From: a virus
DNA: 54,941 bases
Strand: one strand, 5' to 3'
IMG/VR virus record: IMGVR_UViG_3300010403_000008
Coordinates: 1 to 54,941 of that record
Of this stretch, positions 6,722 to 14,802 are shown piece by piece (position 1 is the stretch's first letter; every line of letters starts with the position of its first letter). Below the pieces are notes generated by a model. It made no database searches and was not told the origin of the DNA. It saw only the letters and a list, made by a program, of their open reading frames with translations. A program made the translations under genes and the position numbers.

Positions 6722-6912
6722 GCAGATGTTCAAGATGTGGCAGAACTTGGGCCATGAGTGGAATTAACTGTGGGTGTGAATATGAACGAACCTCAAAGAC
6801 CAACAATCGAAGAACTGGAAAGACTGCTAGCCAGCAACGAGCCTCTGGACATCGAAATTCAGCCAGACGGATCAATCAGATCAGTCCCACATGGAACGGC
6901 AAAGAATGCTGA
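6718..6912 (+). CDS. Small cysteine-rich protein (64 aa), overlapping the next gene
   Basis: Starts in an ATGA overlap. The N-terminus MSRCSRCGRTWAMSGINCGC has a CxxC and a CxC that could bind zinc. The C-terminal two-thirds is basic and read in a frame that overlaps the 58-aa gene at 6782 for its whole remaining length, so only the N-terminal part looks constrained. Confidence 0.4.
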   Translation: MSRCSRCGRTWAMSGINCGCEYERTSKTNNRRTGKTASQQRASGHRNSARRINQISPTWNGKEC

Positions 6913-6958
6913 TGTAAAGCCAGTCACATTCAAATACGCAGTCGCAGAATATTACTGA
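6782..6958 (+). CDS. Small conserved phage protein (58 aa)
   Basis: ATG at 6782; an upstream in-frame ATG at 6758 is possible. The sequence RPTIEELERLLASNEPLDIE followed by IQPDGSIRSVP has the look of a short family often seen in phage genomes next to structural or modification genes. It ends TGA directly before the ATG of the glycosyltransferase at 6959. Function is unknown. Confidence 0.6.
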   Translation: MNEPQRPTIEELERLLASNEPLDIEIQPDGSIRSVPHGTAKNADVKPVTFKYAVAEYY

Positions 6959-7774
6959 ATGAACGTCGTAATTCCTTTCCACAACGGAGACGCGCACTTG
7001 GCTATTGATCTGGTCAAGTGGATTGGGCAATTGGGTGGGATTGGGGATGGGCAATTGTTCATTATTACCGATTCCGCAATCAAGGAAGAACATCTTGTTT
7101 CAATTAGGCAAGCGCTCACTGGTATTCCACCAGAAACGAATTGGGTCGTAAATTCGGATTGGACAGCAGTGATCGGTTGGCCACAGGGATCGAATTCGTT
7201 ACTCAGAATGGCCCTGTCTGGTTTGGGTGGACGAATCAAAGGCCATTGGATCTGGCTTGAACCAGACGCAATCCCGCTCAAGCGTGGGTGGCTGGACGCA
7301 ATCCGTAAGGAATACGCAGCCTGTGGGAAGCGGTACATGGGGAATGTGTACGTCTGCGACAACCCACAACTGCCCAACAGGCTGATGTCTGGGATCGGGG
7401 TGTATCCGGCTGATGCGAAGGAAGAGTTGGAGCATTTCACCACAACCCAGTACGCGTGGGATGTTGAGGCTGCACGATTCCTGGTTGAGAACTGTGCCCA
7501 CACCAAACTAATTCATCACTTCTGGGGGATTATGGGAATGCCCCCCACTTTCGCTGCTGCTCGCACACCTGAATCCCAGCCCAATACGTTCACGCTGGAA
7601 TCAATTCACAAGGATGCCGTGATCTTCCACAGGAATAAGGATGGGACGCTGCTGGAATTGTTGAAACGGTTGAATTCAATGACTGTTCCTATACCAGAGG
7701 TTGAGACTCTTGCACCCATCAAGAACGATGCTGAGTTGATTGCGAAGATCAGGAGTTCGGTGGAAGATTGGTAG
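6959..7774 (+). CDS. GT-A-like glycosyltransferase (271 aa)
   Basis: The N-terminus MNVVIPFHNGDAHLAIDLVK is a Rossmann-type strand followed by the first helix of GT-A glycosyltransferases. WIWLEPDAIPLKRGWLDAI in the middle is the usual place of the metal- and nucleotide-sugar-binding acidic motif. Near the end come IHHFWG and VIFHRNKDGTLLELL, shared in form with the paralogue at 7776. It probably transfers a sugar to phage or host surface structures. The neighbours are two more transferases and two methyltransferases, a typical surface- or virion-glycan cluster. Confidence 0.7.
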   Translation: MNVVIPFHNGDAHLAIDLVKWIGQLGGIGDGQLFIITDSAIKEEHLVSIRQALTGIPPETNWVVNSDWTAVIGWPQGSNSLLRMALSGLGGRIKGHWIWLEPDAIPLKRGWLDAIRKEYAACGKRYMGNVYVCDNPQLPNRLMSGIGVYPADAKEELEHFTTTQYAWDVEAARFLVENCAHTKLIHHFWGIMGMPPTFAAARTPESQPNTFTLESIHKDAVIFHRNKDGTLLELLKRLNSMTVPIPEVETLAPIKNDAELIAKIRSSVEDW

Positions 7775-7775
7775 T

Positions 7776-8834
7776 ATGGCCCGTCTTAAATCCAGACACG
7801 AATTCCCCCCAAATGGCTGGAAGTTTTACCAACCCCAAACCAGATGGGAATTGCCCGGCAACCTGTCGTTCAATGGGGCCGTGCTAGAGATTATCCAGCA
7901 TCGCACAACACACGCTGGTTTCCTGCATCAGTACAAGCTGTCTTGTGATTACAACACGGTGGCTGATGAACTGGATGAATACAATGCAGTCAGGTGCCTG
8001 AATGCCGGGCATCTGCATTTCCTGTCTGATTGCACGCAGTCTAATGACTATGCCCCCACAGGCGAAAGAACGTGGGTTTCTGACGATGTATCAAGCGGGG
8101 CTAAACGAAGGGATGTGGGCAATCTGATTACGGTAGCCCTTCCGTTTTGCAGGAAGGACGCTGGATTGATGTTCAAGCAGATTTCGTGGATGGGTGAATT
8201 GGGCGGTGCCAGAGATCATCATGCCGTCATCGCTTTCGATCACGATACCCCACAACCCGATGTGGCACGAATTGGGGATATTGCGAAGGTAGTGTTCAGA
8301 TCAGTCAGCATCTTCAACTATTCCAATCCTCCAAATACTCACGTCACATTTGCTTCCAAGCACGCATTCAACCTGATTGCTGGGTTCATGGAGAACGAAA
8401 TTAAGACTCCGTGGATTTGGTGGGAAGCAGACATGACGGCACTGAAGCCAGGGTTCATGTCGATTCTTCAGAACGCATACGAACGGGCAGGAAGGGCTTT
8501 CTTTGGGCCAATCGTGCCACAGATGGGGCATATGAATGGGACAGCCGTTTATCCACCCAACACGTACTCACTTTGCCCCAGTCTCAGGGTTAAAAATAAC
8601 GATGCGTTCGATACTGGCATGAATGGAGAACAGTCAGCGCAAAGGGCAGATGCCAGTCCGTTGATTTACCACGTCTGGTGCATGGATGGGGGCAGGTTCC
8701 ACCCTCACGGACACGGGGAGGTTCCTCACAACATCACCCCACAATTACTGAATCAGGTTCCAGCACAGGCTGTGGCCTTTCACCGTTGCAAGGATGACTC
8801 AATCATCAGACTCTTGCGAGCCAGAAACAAATAA
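7776..8834 (+). CDS. Fusion of shared N-domain with GT-A-like glycosyltransferase (352 aa)
   Basis: I choose the ATG at 7776, just after the stop of the previous gene. Residues 1-80 are the same module as in the 244-aa protein at 5987. From about residue 110 there is a glycosyltransferase part similar to the 6959 product (ITVALPFCRKDAGLMFKQIS, WIWWEADMTALKPGF, PLIYHVWCMDGG, AVAFHRCKDDSIIRLL). The EADM segment replaces a standard DxD. The gene arose by joining a cluster-specific module to a transferase. It probably works with its neighbours on the same glycan. Confidence 0.7.
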   Translation: MARLKSRHEFPPNGWKFYQPQTRWELPGNLSFNGAVLEIIQHRTTHAGFLHQYKLSCDYNTVADELDEYNAVRCLNAGHLHFLSDCTQSNDYAPTGERTWVSDDVSSGAKRRDVGNLITVALPFCRKDAGLMFKQISWMGELGGARDHHAVIAFDHDTPQPDVARIGDIAKVVFRSVSIFNYSNPPNTHVTFASKHAFNLIAGFMENEIKTPWIWWEADMTALKPGFMSILQNAYERAGRAFFGPIVPQMGHMNGTAVYPPNTYSLCPSLRVKNNDAFDTGMNGEQSAQRADASPLIYHVWCMDGGRFHPHGHGEVPHNITPQLLNQVPAQAVAFHRCKDDSIIRLLRARNK

Positions 8835-8836
8835 TC

Positions 8837-9628
8837 ATGGAAATCGTTATCGTCACATTCGCCAGAGACTTCTCGTATTTGGAATACTGCCTCAAATCCA
8901 TCGACAAGTTTGCCAGTGGGTTTGAAGTGGTGACAATTATGATTCCCGTCAATGATCTTCCGATTCTCCTTGGACTGACTGGACCCTGGAACATCAAGAC
9001 TCCTGTTCGTATCAGAACAATGAATGAGTGGCCCGGGGCCGGATTCCTGCATCACATGTACATGGTGATGACTACGGATGAGTGGAGGACCGGAAAGAGT
9101 CCATACATTGCGCACATTGACGCAGACTGTTGTTTTACTGATCCGGTGACACCAAACGATTACATGCGTGATGGGAAGCCGATTCTGAGGTACGAAGAAT
9201 TCAACAGCCTGTGTGCAAGGCATCCTGCCCACATGGAGTGGTTTAATTGTACGTCACAGTGCCTTCCATTCCCAGTGAAGTACGAGACAATGCGTGCCCA
9301 TCCCGCCGTTTACCATGTTGATACGTACGCCCGTGCTCGGGAACGAATGAGGGAGAAGACAGGCGAGGAAGTGAACACGTACATTATGAGGCAGAAGAAC
9401 TCGTACCCGCAAACGTTCTGTGAATTCGTGACGTTGGGGAATGTGGCGATGCACGATCAACAGCATCTCTACACCCCAGTCAGGCAGAATGGAGATTGCC
9501 CAGACCCAGACAACAAAGTGATTCAGTTCCATGCCCCTGATCCCGTTCATTTGCCACAGGACATCTGGATTAAGGGAAGACAGCAGGTGATTGTTCCACT
9601 GGAAGTAATTCAAAAACTAGGACTCTAA
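8837..9628 (+). CDS. Glycosyltransferase-like protein (263 aa)
   Basis: MEIVIVTFARDFSYLEYCLK is the start of a GT-A-like fold, with two hydrophobic strands and the helix between. YIAHIDADCCFTDPVTPNDY gives a DAD motif at about residues 95-97, the expected metal and sugar-nucleotide site. The C-terminal part (VIQFHAPDPVHLPQDIWIKG) continues a domain of the kind found in DUF6492-type transferases. The gene begins two bases after the previous stop. Confidence 0.68.
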   Translation: MEIVIVTFARDFSYLEYCLKSIDKFASGFEVVTIMIPVNDLPILLGLTGPWNIKTPVRIRTMNEWPGAGFLHHMYMVMTTDEWRTGKSPYIAHIDADCCFTDPVTPNDYMRDGKPILRYEEFNSLCARHPAHMEWFNCTSQCLPFPVKYETMRAHPAVYHVDTYARARERMREKTGEEVNTYIMRQKNSYPQTFCEFVTLGNVAMHDQQHLYTPVRQNGDCPDPDNKVIQFHAPDPVHLPQDIWIKGRQQVIVPLEVIQKLGL

Positions 9629-10192
9629 ATGAGCATTGAAATCAATCATCGGGAAGCTCTTGGGTTTTGGTTGAACAGGATCAAGAATCGTCCTGGCCAC
9701 ATTCTTGAGATGGCTGAGATTGGCTGTGCTCATGGGGGGTTCGCCAAGACTGTTTTGAGGCAGTGGAGGGGTGAACGGTACTGGATGGTTGATCCGTGGG
9801 CTGTGCAGGACAAGGAAGTGTATAAAGAGAACCAACCCACTCAGGAACAGTACGATCAGCAGTTTAGAGAGTGCGAAGAATTGTCTGAACGAGACACCCG
9901 TGTTCGTATCATTAGAGACACGTCAACGGAAGCAGCCAAGCAGTTCCAAACCAGTCAACTTGTCTGTGTCTATATTGATGCGAACCACAGCTATCGTTCA
10001 GCGATGGAGGATATGGATGCGTGGTGGGACAAGGTTCAACCCGGAGGAATTATGGGTGGGCACGATTTCAGAATGAAGACAGACGAAGGATGGTTCTGTG
10101 AAGTTGAGGAAGCGGTAAAAAGGTGGGCAATGGAACACAATGTCCCGTTCACCGTCACCCCCTGTACTAGTTGGTGGATCATTAAGCCGTAA
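9629..10192 (+). CDS. SAM-dependent methyltransferase (187 aa)
   Basis: ILEMAEIGCAHGGFAKTVL holds the glycine-rich motif I of class I methyltransferases. YWMVDPW gives the acidic residue after strand 2, LVCVYIDANHSYRSAMEDMD is the motif around strand 4, and PGGIMGGHDF follows strand 5. This layout matches the Methyltransf_24 type often found in glycan clusters. The target is likely a sugar made by the neighbouring transferases. An N-terminal MSIEINHREALGFWLNR is helical. Confidence 0.78.
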   Translation: MSIEINHREALGFWLNRIKNRPGHILEMAEIGCAHGGFAKTVLRQWRGERYWMVDPWAVQDKEVYKENQPTQEQYDQQFRECEELSERDTRVRIIRDTSTEAAKQFQTSQLVCVYIDANHSYRSAMEDMDAWWDKVQPGGIMGGHDFRMKTDEGWFCEVEEAVKRWAMEHNVPFTVTPCTSWWIIKP

Positions 10193-10195
10193 ATC

Positions 10196-10936
10196 ATGGA
10201 TCACGAGGCCATAACAGCAGTTATCACCAGAGATGGACCATGGGGAACTGGTGTGAATCCAAACCCGTACGCCAAACAGCAGGCAGAATGGGAAAGGCGC
10301 ATTCAGTTCGCTAAAGATCGTGCCCACATCACTGATAAAATCACTTCGTTATTCGAGCCTCGTTACATCACTCCACCAGAAACCAGTGAGTTGATTGAAT
10401 CGCTGGTGACAGCCTCCGATTCAAGAAAGATATTGGAGGTTGGGACGTACACTGGATTTACCACATTGCACATTCTGCGAGCCTTGGTAGGCAAATCGGG
10501 GGCCAAGTTCATCAGCATAGACGCGAGACCAGCATTCGATGCCACATGGTGGGAGCCGTGGTATCCGACTATGGAATTCATAAATGGCTGGACGCCTGCC
10601 ATCCTGTCTGATCCCAGAATTCAAGCTCATGCCCCATACGATCTTGTGTTTGTGGACAGCGATCATTCTGTAGAGCATACGCAAAAGGAACTTGAAGCGC
10701 TGTGGCCACTCACCAAAGTAGGAACCATCTTCCTATTTCACGATGTGCCAGAATGGAAGTCCCCGCAGGATCGTGCTGCCCATCCTGTCCGCACGATGCT
10801 GTTGGAGAATGTGGCTCCTGGCAGGTTCTACGGTTTAATCGTGCCCACCTGTGAGCAGTTGGATTGTCTGGACGCTTGGGGACCGGGCTATCCCAAGGAA
10901 TGCAATCCTCACTTGGGGATATTCATACGTAGATGA
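10196..10936 (+). CDS. SAM-dependent methyltransferase (246 aa)
   Basis: ILEVGTYTGFTTLHILRAL is motif I, FISIDARPAF carries the acidic SAM-ribose contact, YDLVFVDSDHSVEHTQKELE is motif IV and VGTIFLFHDVPEW follows. The protein belongs to the Methyltransf_24/O-methyltransferase type like the preceding gene but with a longer N-terminus. The two may act on different positions of one glycan. The stop overlaps the next start as ATGA. Confidence 0.8.
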   Translation: MDHEAITAVITRDGPWGTGVNPNPYAKQQAEWERRIQFAKDRAHITDKITSLFEPRYITPPETSELIESLVTASDSRKILEVGTYTGFTTLHILRALVGKSGAKFISIDARPAFDATWWEPWYPTMEFINGWTPAILSDPRIQAHAPYDLVFVDSDHSVEHTQKELEALWPLTKVGTIFLFHDVPEWKSPQDRAAHPVRTMLLENVAPGRFYGLIVPTCEQLDCLDAWGPGYPKECNPHLGIFIRR

Positions 10937-11523
10937 CATGCGTCTCGTCATATCGTCCATTTGGCAAGTTCCCAGACATTGACCGGAACCAGATCATTTC
11001 CAAACACAGTTGGGAATCGGTCTTTGGTGGGATCGTTTACCTGAACCAATTCAACGTGCAGCTTTGGTCTGAACACACCACATTCACAGGCACAACCAAA
11101 CGCCCACGTATGAGTGAATTGTTCCTCACTGCTGCGTTATTGGGTGGGGTTGTGGCAGTCTTGAATTCTGACATCGTGATTGGGAATGGGTGTTCTCACT
11201 TCCTTGAAAGTACTATAAGGAACGGGAATGCCTGTGGATTCTCCTTTCGTTACGAGTTTGATCCTGTAGCGATGAATTTGGAATCAGCCAGACAGGTTGA
11301 TTCTGGGTTGGATTTCTTCATTGCAAATCCAGGAGTTTGGTACAAGACATTCAATGCCTGCCCTGAACGATTCATCATTGGGAATGGGGAATGGGACTCG
11401 TGGTTATTTGAGTACTGGAAAAGGAAGTACGGGAGATTCTGTGTTAACTTCACTGATCGTAAACTGGTATTCCATCCCAAGCACGGCGACAGGGAAAGGG
11501 AAGTTGACCCAGTACTAGCGTAG
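10933..11523 (+). CDS. Glycosyltransferase-like protein, short (196 aa)
   Basis: The strand pattern and the segment VVAVLNSDIVIGNG (an NSD in the place of a DxD, residues about 75-88) resemble GT-A transferases. IANPGVWYKTFNACPERFIIGNG and WDSWLFEYWK are like the substrate-binding half of such enzymes. It lacks the first Rossmann strand seen in the other three. It starts in an ATGA overlap with the methyltransferase and ends the sugar cluster. Confidence 0.55.
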   Translation: MTCVSSYRPFGKFPDIDRNQIISKHSWESVFGGIVYLNQFNVQLWSEHTTFTGTTKRPRMSELFLTAALLGGVVAVLNSDIVIGNGCSHFLESTIRNGNACGFSFRYEFDPVAMNLESARQVDSGLDFFIANPGVWYKTFNACPERFIIGNGEWDSWLFEYWKRKYGRFCVNFTDRKLVFHPKHGDREREVDPVLA

Positions 11524-11539
11524 GCGTAAGGATACACTC

Positions 11540-13873
11540 ATGGCAAAATTTACCAGTGCAGCCTTTGTTGAGGATACCGTCTGGACCATGCGTTTGGGGG
11601 ACTACCCCCGCTCCCTGAACCGTGCCCGTATCAACGATCTGTTCAATGGGGTTGCCCCATTCACGGCTGAATCAATCAAGGCGACCAATTCAGTCACCAA
11701 CGTCAATTTCCTTGAGTCAACCAAACTGGCCCAAGATGCGCGTGGGCAAGGGATTGGGGCACTGACCAAACCAGTCAACTACTTCACAATTACGGAGGTT
11801 GATCGTGGGCCAAAGCACAAACGCAAGGGCTTTGCCTCCACGATCACGAAGTTGATCAATCGCAAGGCGATGAAGAACAGCCTGCCTTATTACGAATCCC
11901 TGCGCTCAGTCGTAGCGAACGTAGTACTGCATGGGATTGGGCCAGTCATTTGGGATGACATGGAAAGCTGGTGCCCGAATGCGTTAGGGGTGGAGGATGT
12001 GCTTGTCCCAAGCAACACGAAGCTGACGATGCGGGATATTCCGTTCTTTGCCATCTTCAGGCCATATACAGCATTGCAATTGTACAGGCTCACTCACGGA
12101 CCCAAAGTTGATCCTGGTTGGAACATGAAGCTGGTGAACGCCTGCATTGAGGACGCAGACAGAAGGATCATTGATTTCGGTGTCCCGTACTCAGACCTGT
12201 ACTGCCCGGAAAAGCTGGCTGAACGGATGAAGGCTGACAGTGGGCTGTATTCGGCTGATTCAGTCCCAACGATTGATGCGTGGGATTTCTTCTTTTACGA
12301 TGATGAGGATGGGGAAGCGGGCTGGAGACGCAGGGTAGTACTGGATGCGAACTGGCAGTTGGGAACAGGTGGATTGGCTGGGTATTCAGGAACCAAGTCT
12401 ATTCAAGGGATGCGAACAAAGGTCGATACGAAAGGTGATTTTCTTTATGATTCAGGTGATCGGGTATATGCCGAAAAGATCAGTCAAATCGTTCACTTCC
12501 AATTCGGGGACCTGTCATCCGTCGCCCCATTTCGATACCATTCTGTTCGTTCCCTTGGGTTCCTCATGTACGCAGTTTGCCACTTGCAAAACAGATTACG
12601 ATGCAAGTTCAACGACTCATTATTTGAGCACATGCTTCAGTACTTCAGGGTTCGTTCATTGGAGGATTACGAGCGCACACTCAAGATCAACCTGATTGAG
12701 AAGGGGGTGATTGATGAGACAGTGCAGTTCATCCCGAACAACGAACGTTGGCAGGTGGATGCTGGACTGATTCAGATGGGCTTGGCTCAGAATCGGGACA
12801 TTATGGCCAGTAACAGCAGTTCCTACGTTCAGCAGAATCAGTTTGGAGGGAACCAGCCTGAGAAAACCGCAACCCAAATCATGGCTGAAGTGAACAATAA
12901 CACAGCCTTAATCAGTGCAGCCTTGGGGCAACAGTACATGTACCAGAAGTTTCAGTACATGGAGATATGCAGGCGGTTCTGCAAAGAGAATTCCCGTGAT
13001 CCAGATGTTAGAAAGTTCAGGTTGGAAGCACTGAAGTCAGGAATCCCTGAAGATGTACTTGATCCAGATTGCTGGGAACTTGAACCAGACAAGACGATGG
13101 GGGCTGGGAACAAGACATTGGAGATGGCGATTGCTGACAAGTTGATGAGTGTTCGTAATCTGTTCGATCCAGAACCTCAGCGTGACATCCTGCGTGATTA
13201 TACGCTGGCTGTGACTGATGATCCTGGACGCACGGAACGACTCGTCCCAGAGCAACCTGTGCTCGTTACGGATGCGGTGCATGATGCGCAGATTGCGGCT
13301 GCATCACTGATGATGGGGATGAAGGTGGATGTGAAGGCTGGGATGAATCACATCGAGTACATCGAAACGATGCTGGGGCAGATTGGATTGATCCTGCAAC
13401 AGATTCAAGCGTTTGGTAATATGGCCCGACCACAACAACTGGTTGGGATTGAGAACATGGTTGGGCATGTTGCCAAACACATTGCCATACTGGCTCAGGA
13501 CAAGAACGAGAAACAGCGGGTCAAGCAGTACGGGGATGCGATTGGGCAGATAATGAATCAGGTGAAGATGTACCAGCAACGATTGGTGCAGGCTCAACAG
13601 GCTGCACAGGCGCAGAACGGTCAGCCCAGAATGAGTCCTGAAGAAGCTGCGAAGGTGCAGGCGATCAATGCGCAGACACAGGCGAAGATTGAGGCCAGTG
13701 CCAAGAGCAACGCACAGAAGACAGCCCAGAGACAGACCCAGTTTGAGATTACGATGCAACAGGATGCACAGAAGCACGCTGCTGACATGGAGCAGCAGGC
13801 TAATCAGGCGCTTCTGAAGACCGGTCAAGAGGCCCTTAAAGCGGAAGCACAGCAAAATGGACCAACCGAGTAA
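11540..13873 (+). CDS. Portal protein (777 aa)
   Basis: This is the first large structural gene, with a good AAGGA ribosome site about 10 bases before ATG 11540. Length, the early helical region, an internal alpha/beta part and the long Gln-rich helical C-terminus (about residues 640-770, many QAQ and KVQAINAQTQAK) agree with podovirus-like portal proteins. The portal dodecamer sits at one capsid vertex and is the port for DNA entry and exit. Scaffold and capsid genes follow. The assignment rests on size, composition and gene order, without a single diagnostic motif. Confidence 0.72.
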   Translation: MAKFTSAAFVEDTVWTMRLGDYPRSLNRARINDLFNGVAPFTAESIKATNSVTNVNFLESTKLAQDARGQGIGALTKPVNYFTITEVDRGPKHKRKGFASTITKLINRKAMKNSLPYYESLRSVVANVVLHGIGPVIWDDMESWCPNALGVEDVLVPSNTKLTMRDIPFFAIFRPYTALQLYRLTHGPKVDPGWNMKLVNACIEDADRRIIDFGVPYSDLYCPEKLAERMKADSGLYSADSVPTIDAWDFFFYDDEDGEAGWRRRVVLDANWQLGTGGLAGYSGTKSIQGMRTKVDTKGDFLYDSGDRVYAEKISQIVHFQFGDLSSVAPFRYHSVRSLGFLMYAVCHLQNRLRCKFNDSLFEHMLQYFRVRSLEDYERTLKINLIEKGVIDETVQFIPNNERWQVDAGLIQMGLAQNRDIMASNSSSYVQQNQFGGNQPEKTATQIMAEVNNNTALISAALGQQYMYQKFQYMEICRRFCKENSRDPDVRKFRLEALKSGIPEDVLDPDCWELEPDKTMGAGNKTLEMAIADKLMSVRNLFDPEPQRDILRDYTLAVTDDPGRTERLVPEQPVLVTDAVHDAQIAAASLMMGMKVDVKAGMNHIEYIETMLGQIGLILQQIQAFGNMARPQQLVGIENMVGHVAKHIAILAQDKNEKQRVKQYGDAIGQIMNQVKMYQQRLVQAQQAAQAQNGQPRMSPEEAAKVQAINAQTQAKIEASAKSNAQKTAQRQTQFEITMQQDAQKHAADMEQQANQALLKTGQEALKAEAQQNGPTE

Positions 13874-14048
13874 AATGCAGGTGATCGTTGATAGGGCTAT
13901 TGAGGCCAATCTTAAAGGCAATGCTCATGAGGCGATAAACGAACTCATTGAAGCCGTGAAACTGCTTTCAAGGGCACAACAGCAGGTAATGGGTGACATT
14001 TCAGATAGAAGCTTTAGCAACACAAGCACACCAATTGGAAGCAAATGA
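13857..14048 (+). CDS. Small helical protein overlapping the portal end (63 aa)
   Basis: ATG 13857 lies inside the last 17 bases of the portal gene. MQVIVDRAIEANLKGNAHEA followed by INELIEAVKLLSRAQQQVMG is one or two amphipathic helices. It may be a head-assembly accessory. The stop overlaps the next gene as ATGA. Confidence 0.65.
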   Translation: MDQPSKMQVIVDRAIEANLKGNAHEAINELIEAVKLLSRAQQQVMGDISDRSFSNTSTPIGSK

Positions 14049-14317
14049 GTCCCAGAACCAAACTACTGAATAATAAACCCTTGGCTGATAAAGTCAGGGA
14101 CATGGTGGATGGGGAAGTATTCGATACGGCTGCTGATGCGGCTTTGTTGCAGTACATCGAAGAACTTCCAAGTGTTGATTCTATGGATAGATACGCCATA
14201 AAGGCTGCCCAAATTGATGGAGCCAAAGGATTTCTTAAACTCTTCAGGAGAATTGCAGATGCCACCACACCCAGACAGAAAGCAGGATTGCCTGACAACC
14301 TAGACTTCAAAGCATGA
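14045..14317 (+). CDS. Small conserved phage protein (90 aa)
   Basis: The gene is coupled by ATGA overlaps to both neighbours. The protein is helical (LADKVRDMVDGEVFDTAADA, then ALLQYIEELPSVDSMDRYAI and GAKGFLKLFRRI). It lies between portal and scaffold, a place often used for head-assembly or internal proteins. Function is unknown. Confidence 0.65.
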   Translation: MSPRTKLLNNKPLADKVRDMVDGEVFDTAADAALLQYIEELPSVDSMDRYAIKAAQIDGAKGFLKLFRRIADATTPRQKAGLPDNLDFKA

Positions 14318-14673
14318 ACAGAAGAGGCTTCATAACGGAAATCTCAATAGGATTGTCTGCGCTAGTTTTTACGCCAAGGCTGATTCAGGCGAGTTGGAAA
14401 CAGCTTCCAGTCCAGAAGTTATGGACCCCTCATTGGGCGTTTCTTTCAGACAGATGGTTTCGAGCACGGCAAGTAGCATTCCATACAGAAAGAGGGTATC
14501 CGCTTAGTGAATTACTCCTTCAGGCACCGAGTTTTAATCGTGGAAATGACCCTGTTTTCTTGCGGCACAGCTTTTACGAGGAAATGTATCCAGTCGTTAA
14601 GGCTGCGAGTGGAATCATCGTAGAGCCATTTGAACACATGCCTGCAAATTGGAAACCAAGTTGTGATTTATGA
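14314..14673 (+). CDS. Exported protein with twin-arginine-like leader (119 aa)
   Basis: The N-terminus NRRGFITEISIGLSALVFTP contains RRGF followed by a moderately hydrophobic core and a plausible cleavage after IQA. This resembles a Tat signal, which would be unusual for a phage head-region gene. The remaining 95 residues (WAFLSDRWFRARQVAFHTER, then YPVVKAASGIIVEPFEHMP) have no recognised family. Coupled by ATGA overlaps on both sides. Confidence 0.55.
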   Translation: MNRRGFITEISIGLSALVFTPRLIQASWKQLPVQKLWTPHWAFLSDRWFRARQVAFHTERGYPLSELLLQAPSFNRGNDPVFLRHSFYEEMYPVVKAASGIIVEPFEHMPANWKPSCDL

Positions 14674-14774
14674 AAAGAGGAGCAGGAACGATCACTGTAT
14701 TCAGACTTCCAAGCGCCCGAACCGGTCCTCAACTTTGGCTTGAGGGTTGCGTGATCGTTCCCATAAATCCATAA
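14670..14774 (+). CDS. Tiny hypothetical protein (34 aa)
   Basis: The ATG overlaps the previous stop as ATGA and the frame ends TAA at 14772-14774. The product is MKRGAGTITVFRLPSARTGP followed by QLWLEGCVIVPINP. There is no recognised family. The translation-coupling junction is the only strong support. It ends 28 bases before the scaffold start. Confidence 0.4.
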   Translation: MKRGAGTITVFRLPSARTGPQLWLEGCVIVPINP

Positions 14775-14802
14775 TCCATGATAGCTTAAATTGCAAATTA
14801 TT

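Noticed and set aside
13304-13921. 205-codon minus-strand frame in the portal gene
   Set aside because: Leu/His-rich shadow of the Gln-rich portal C-terminus.
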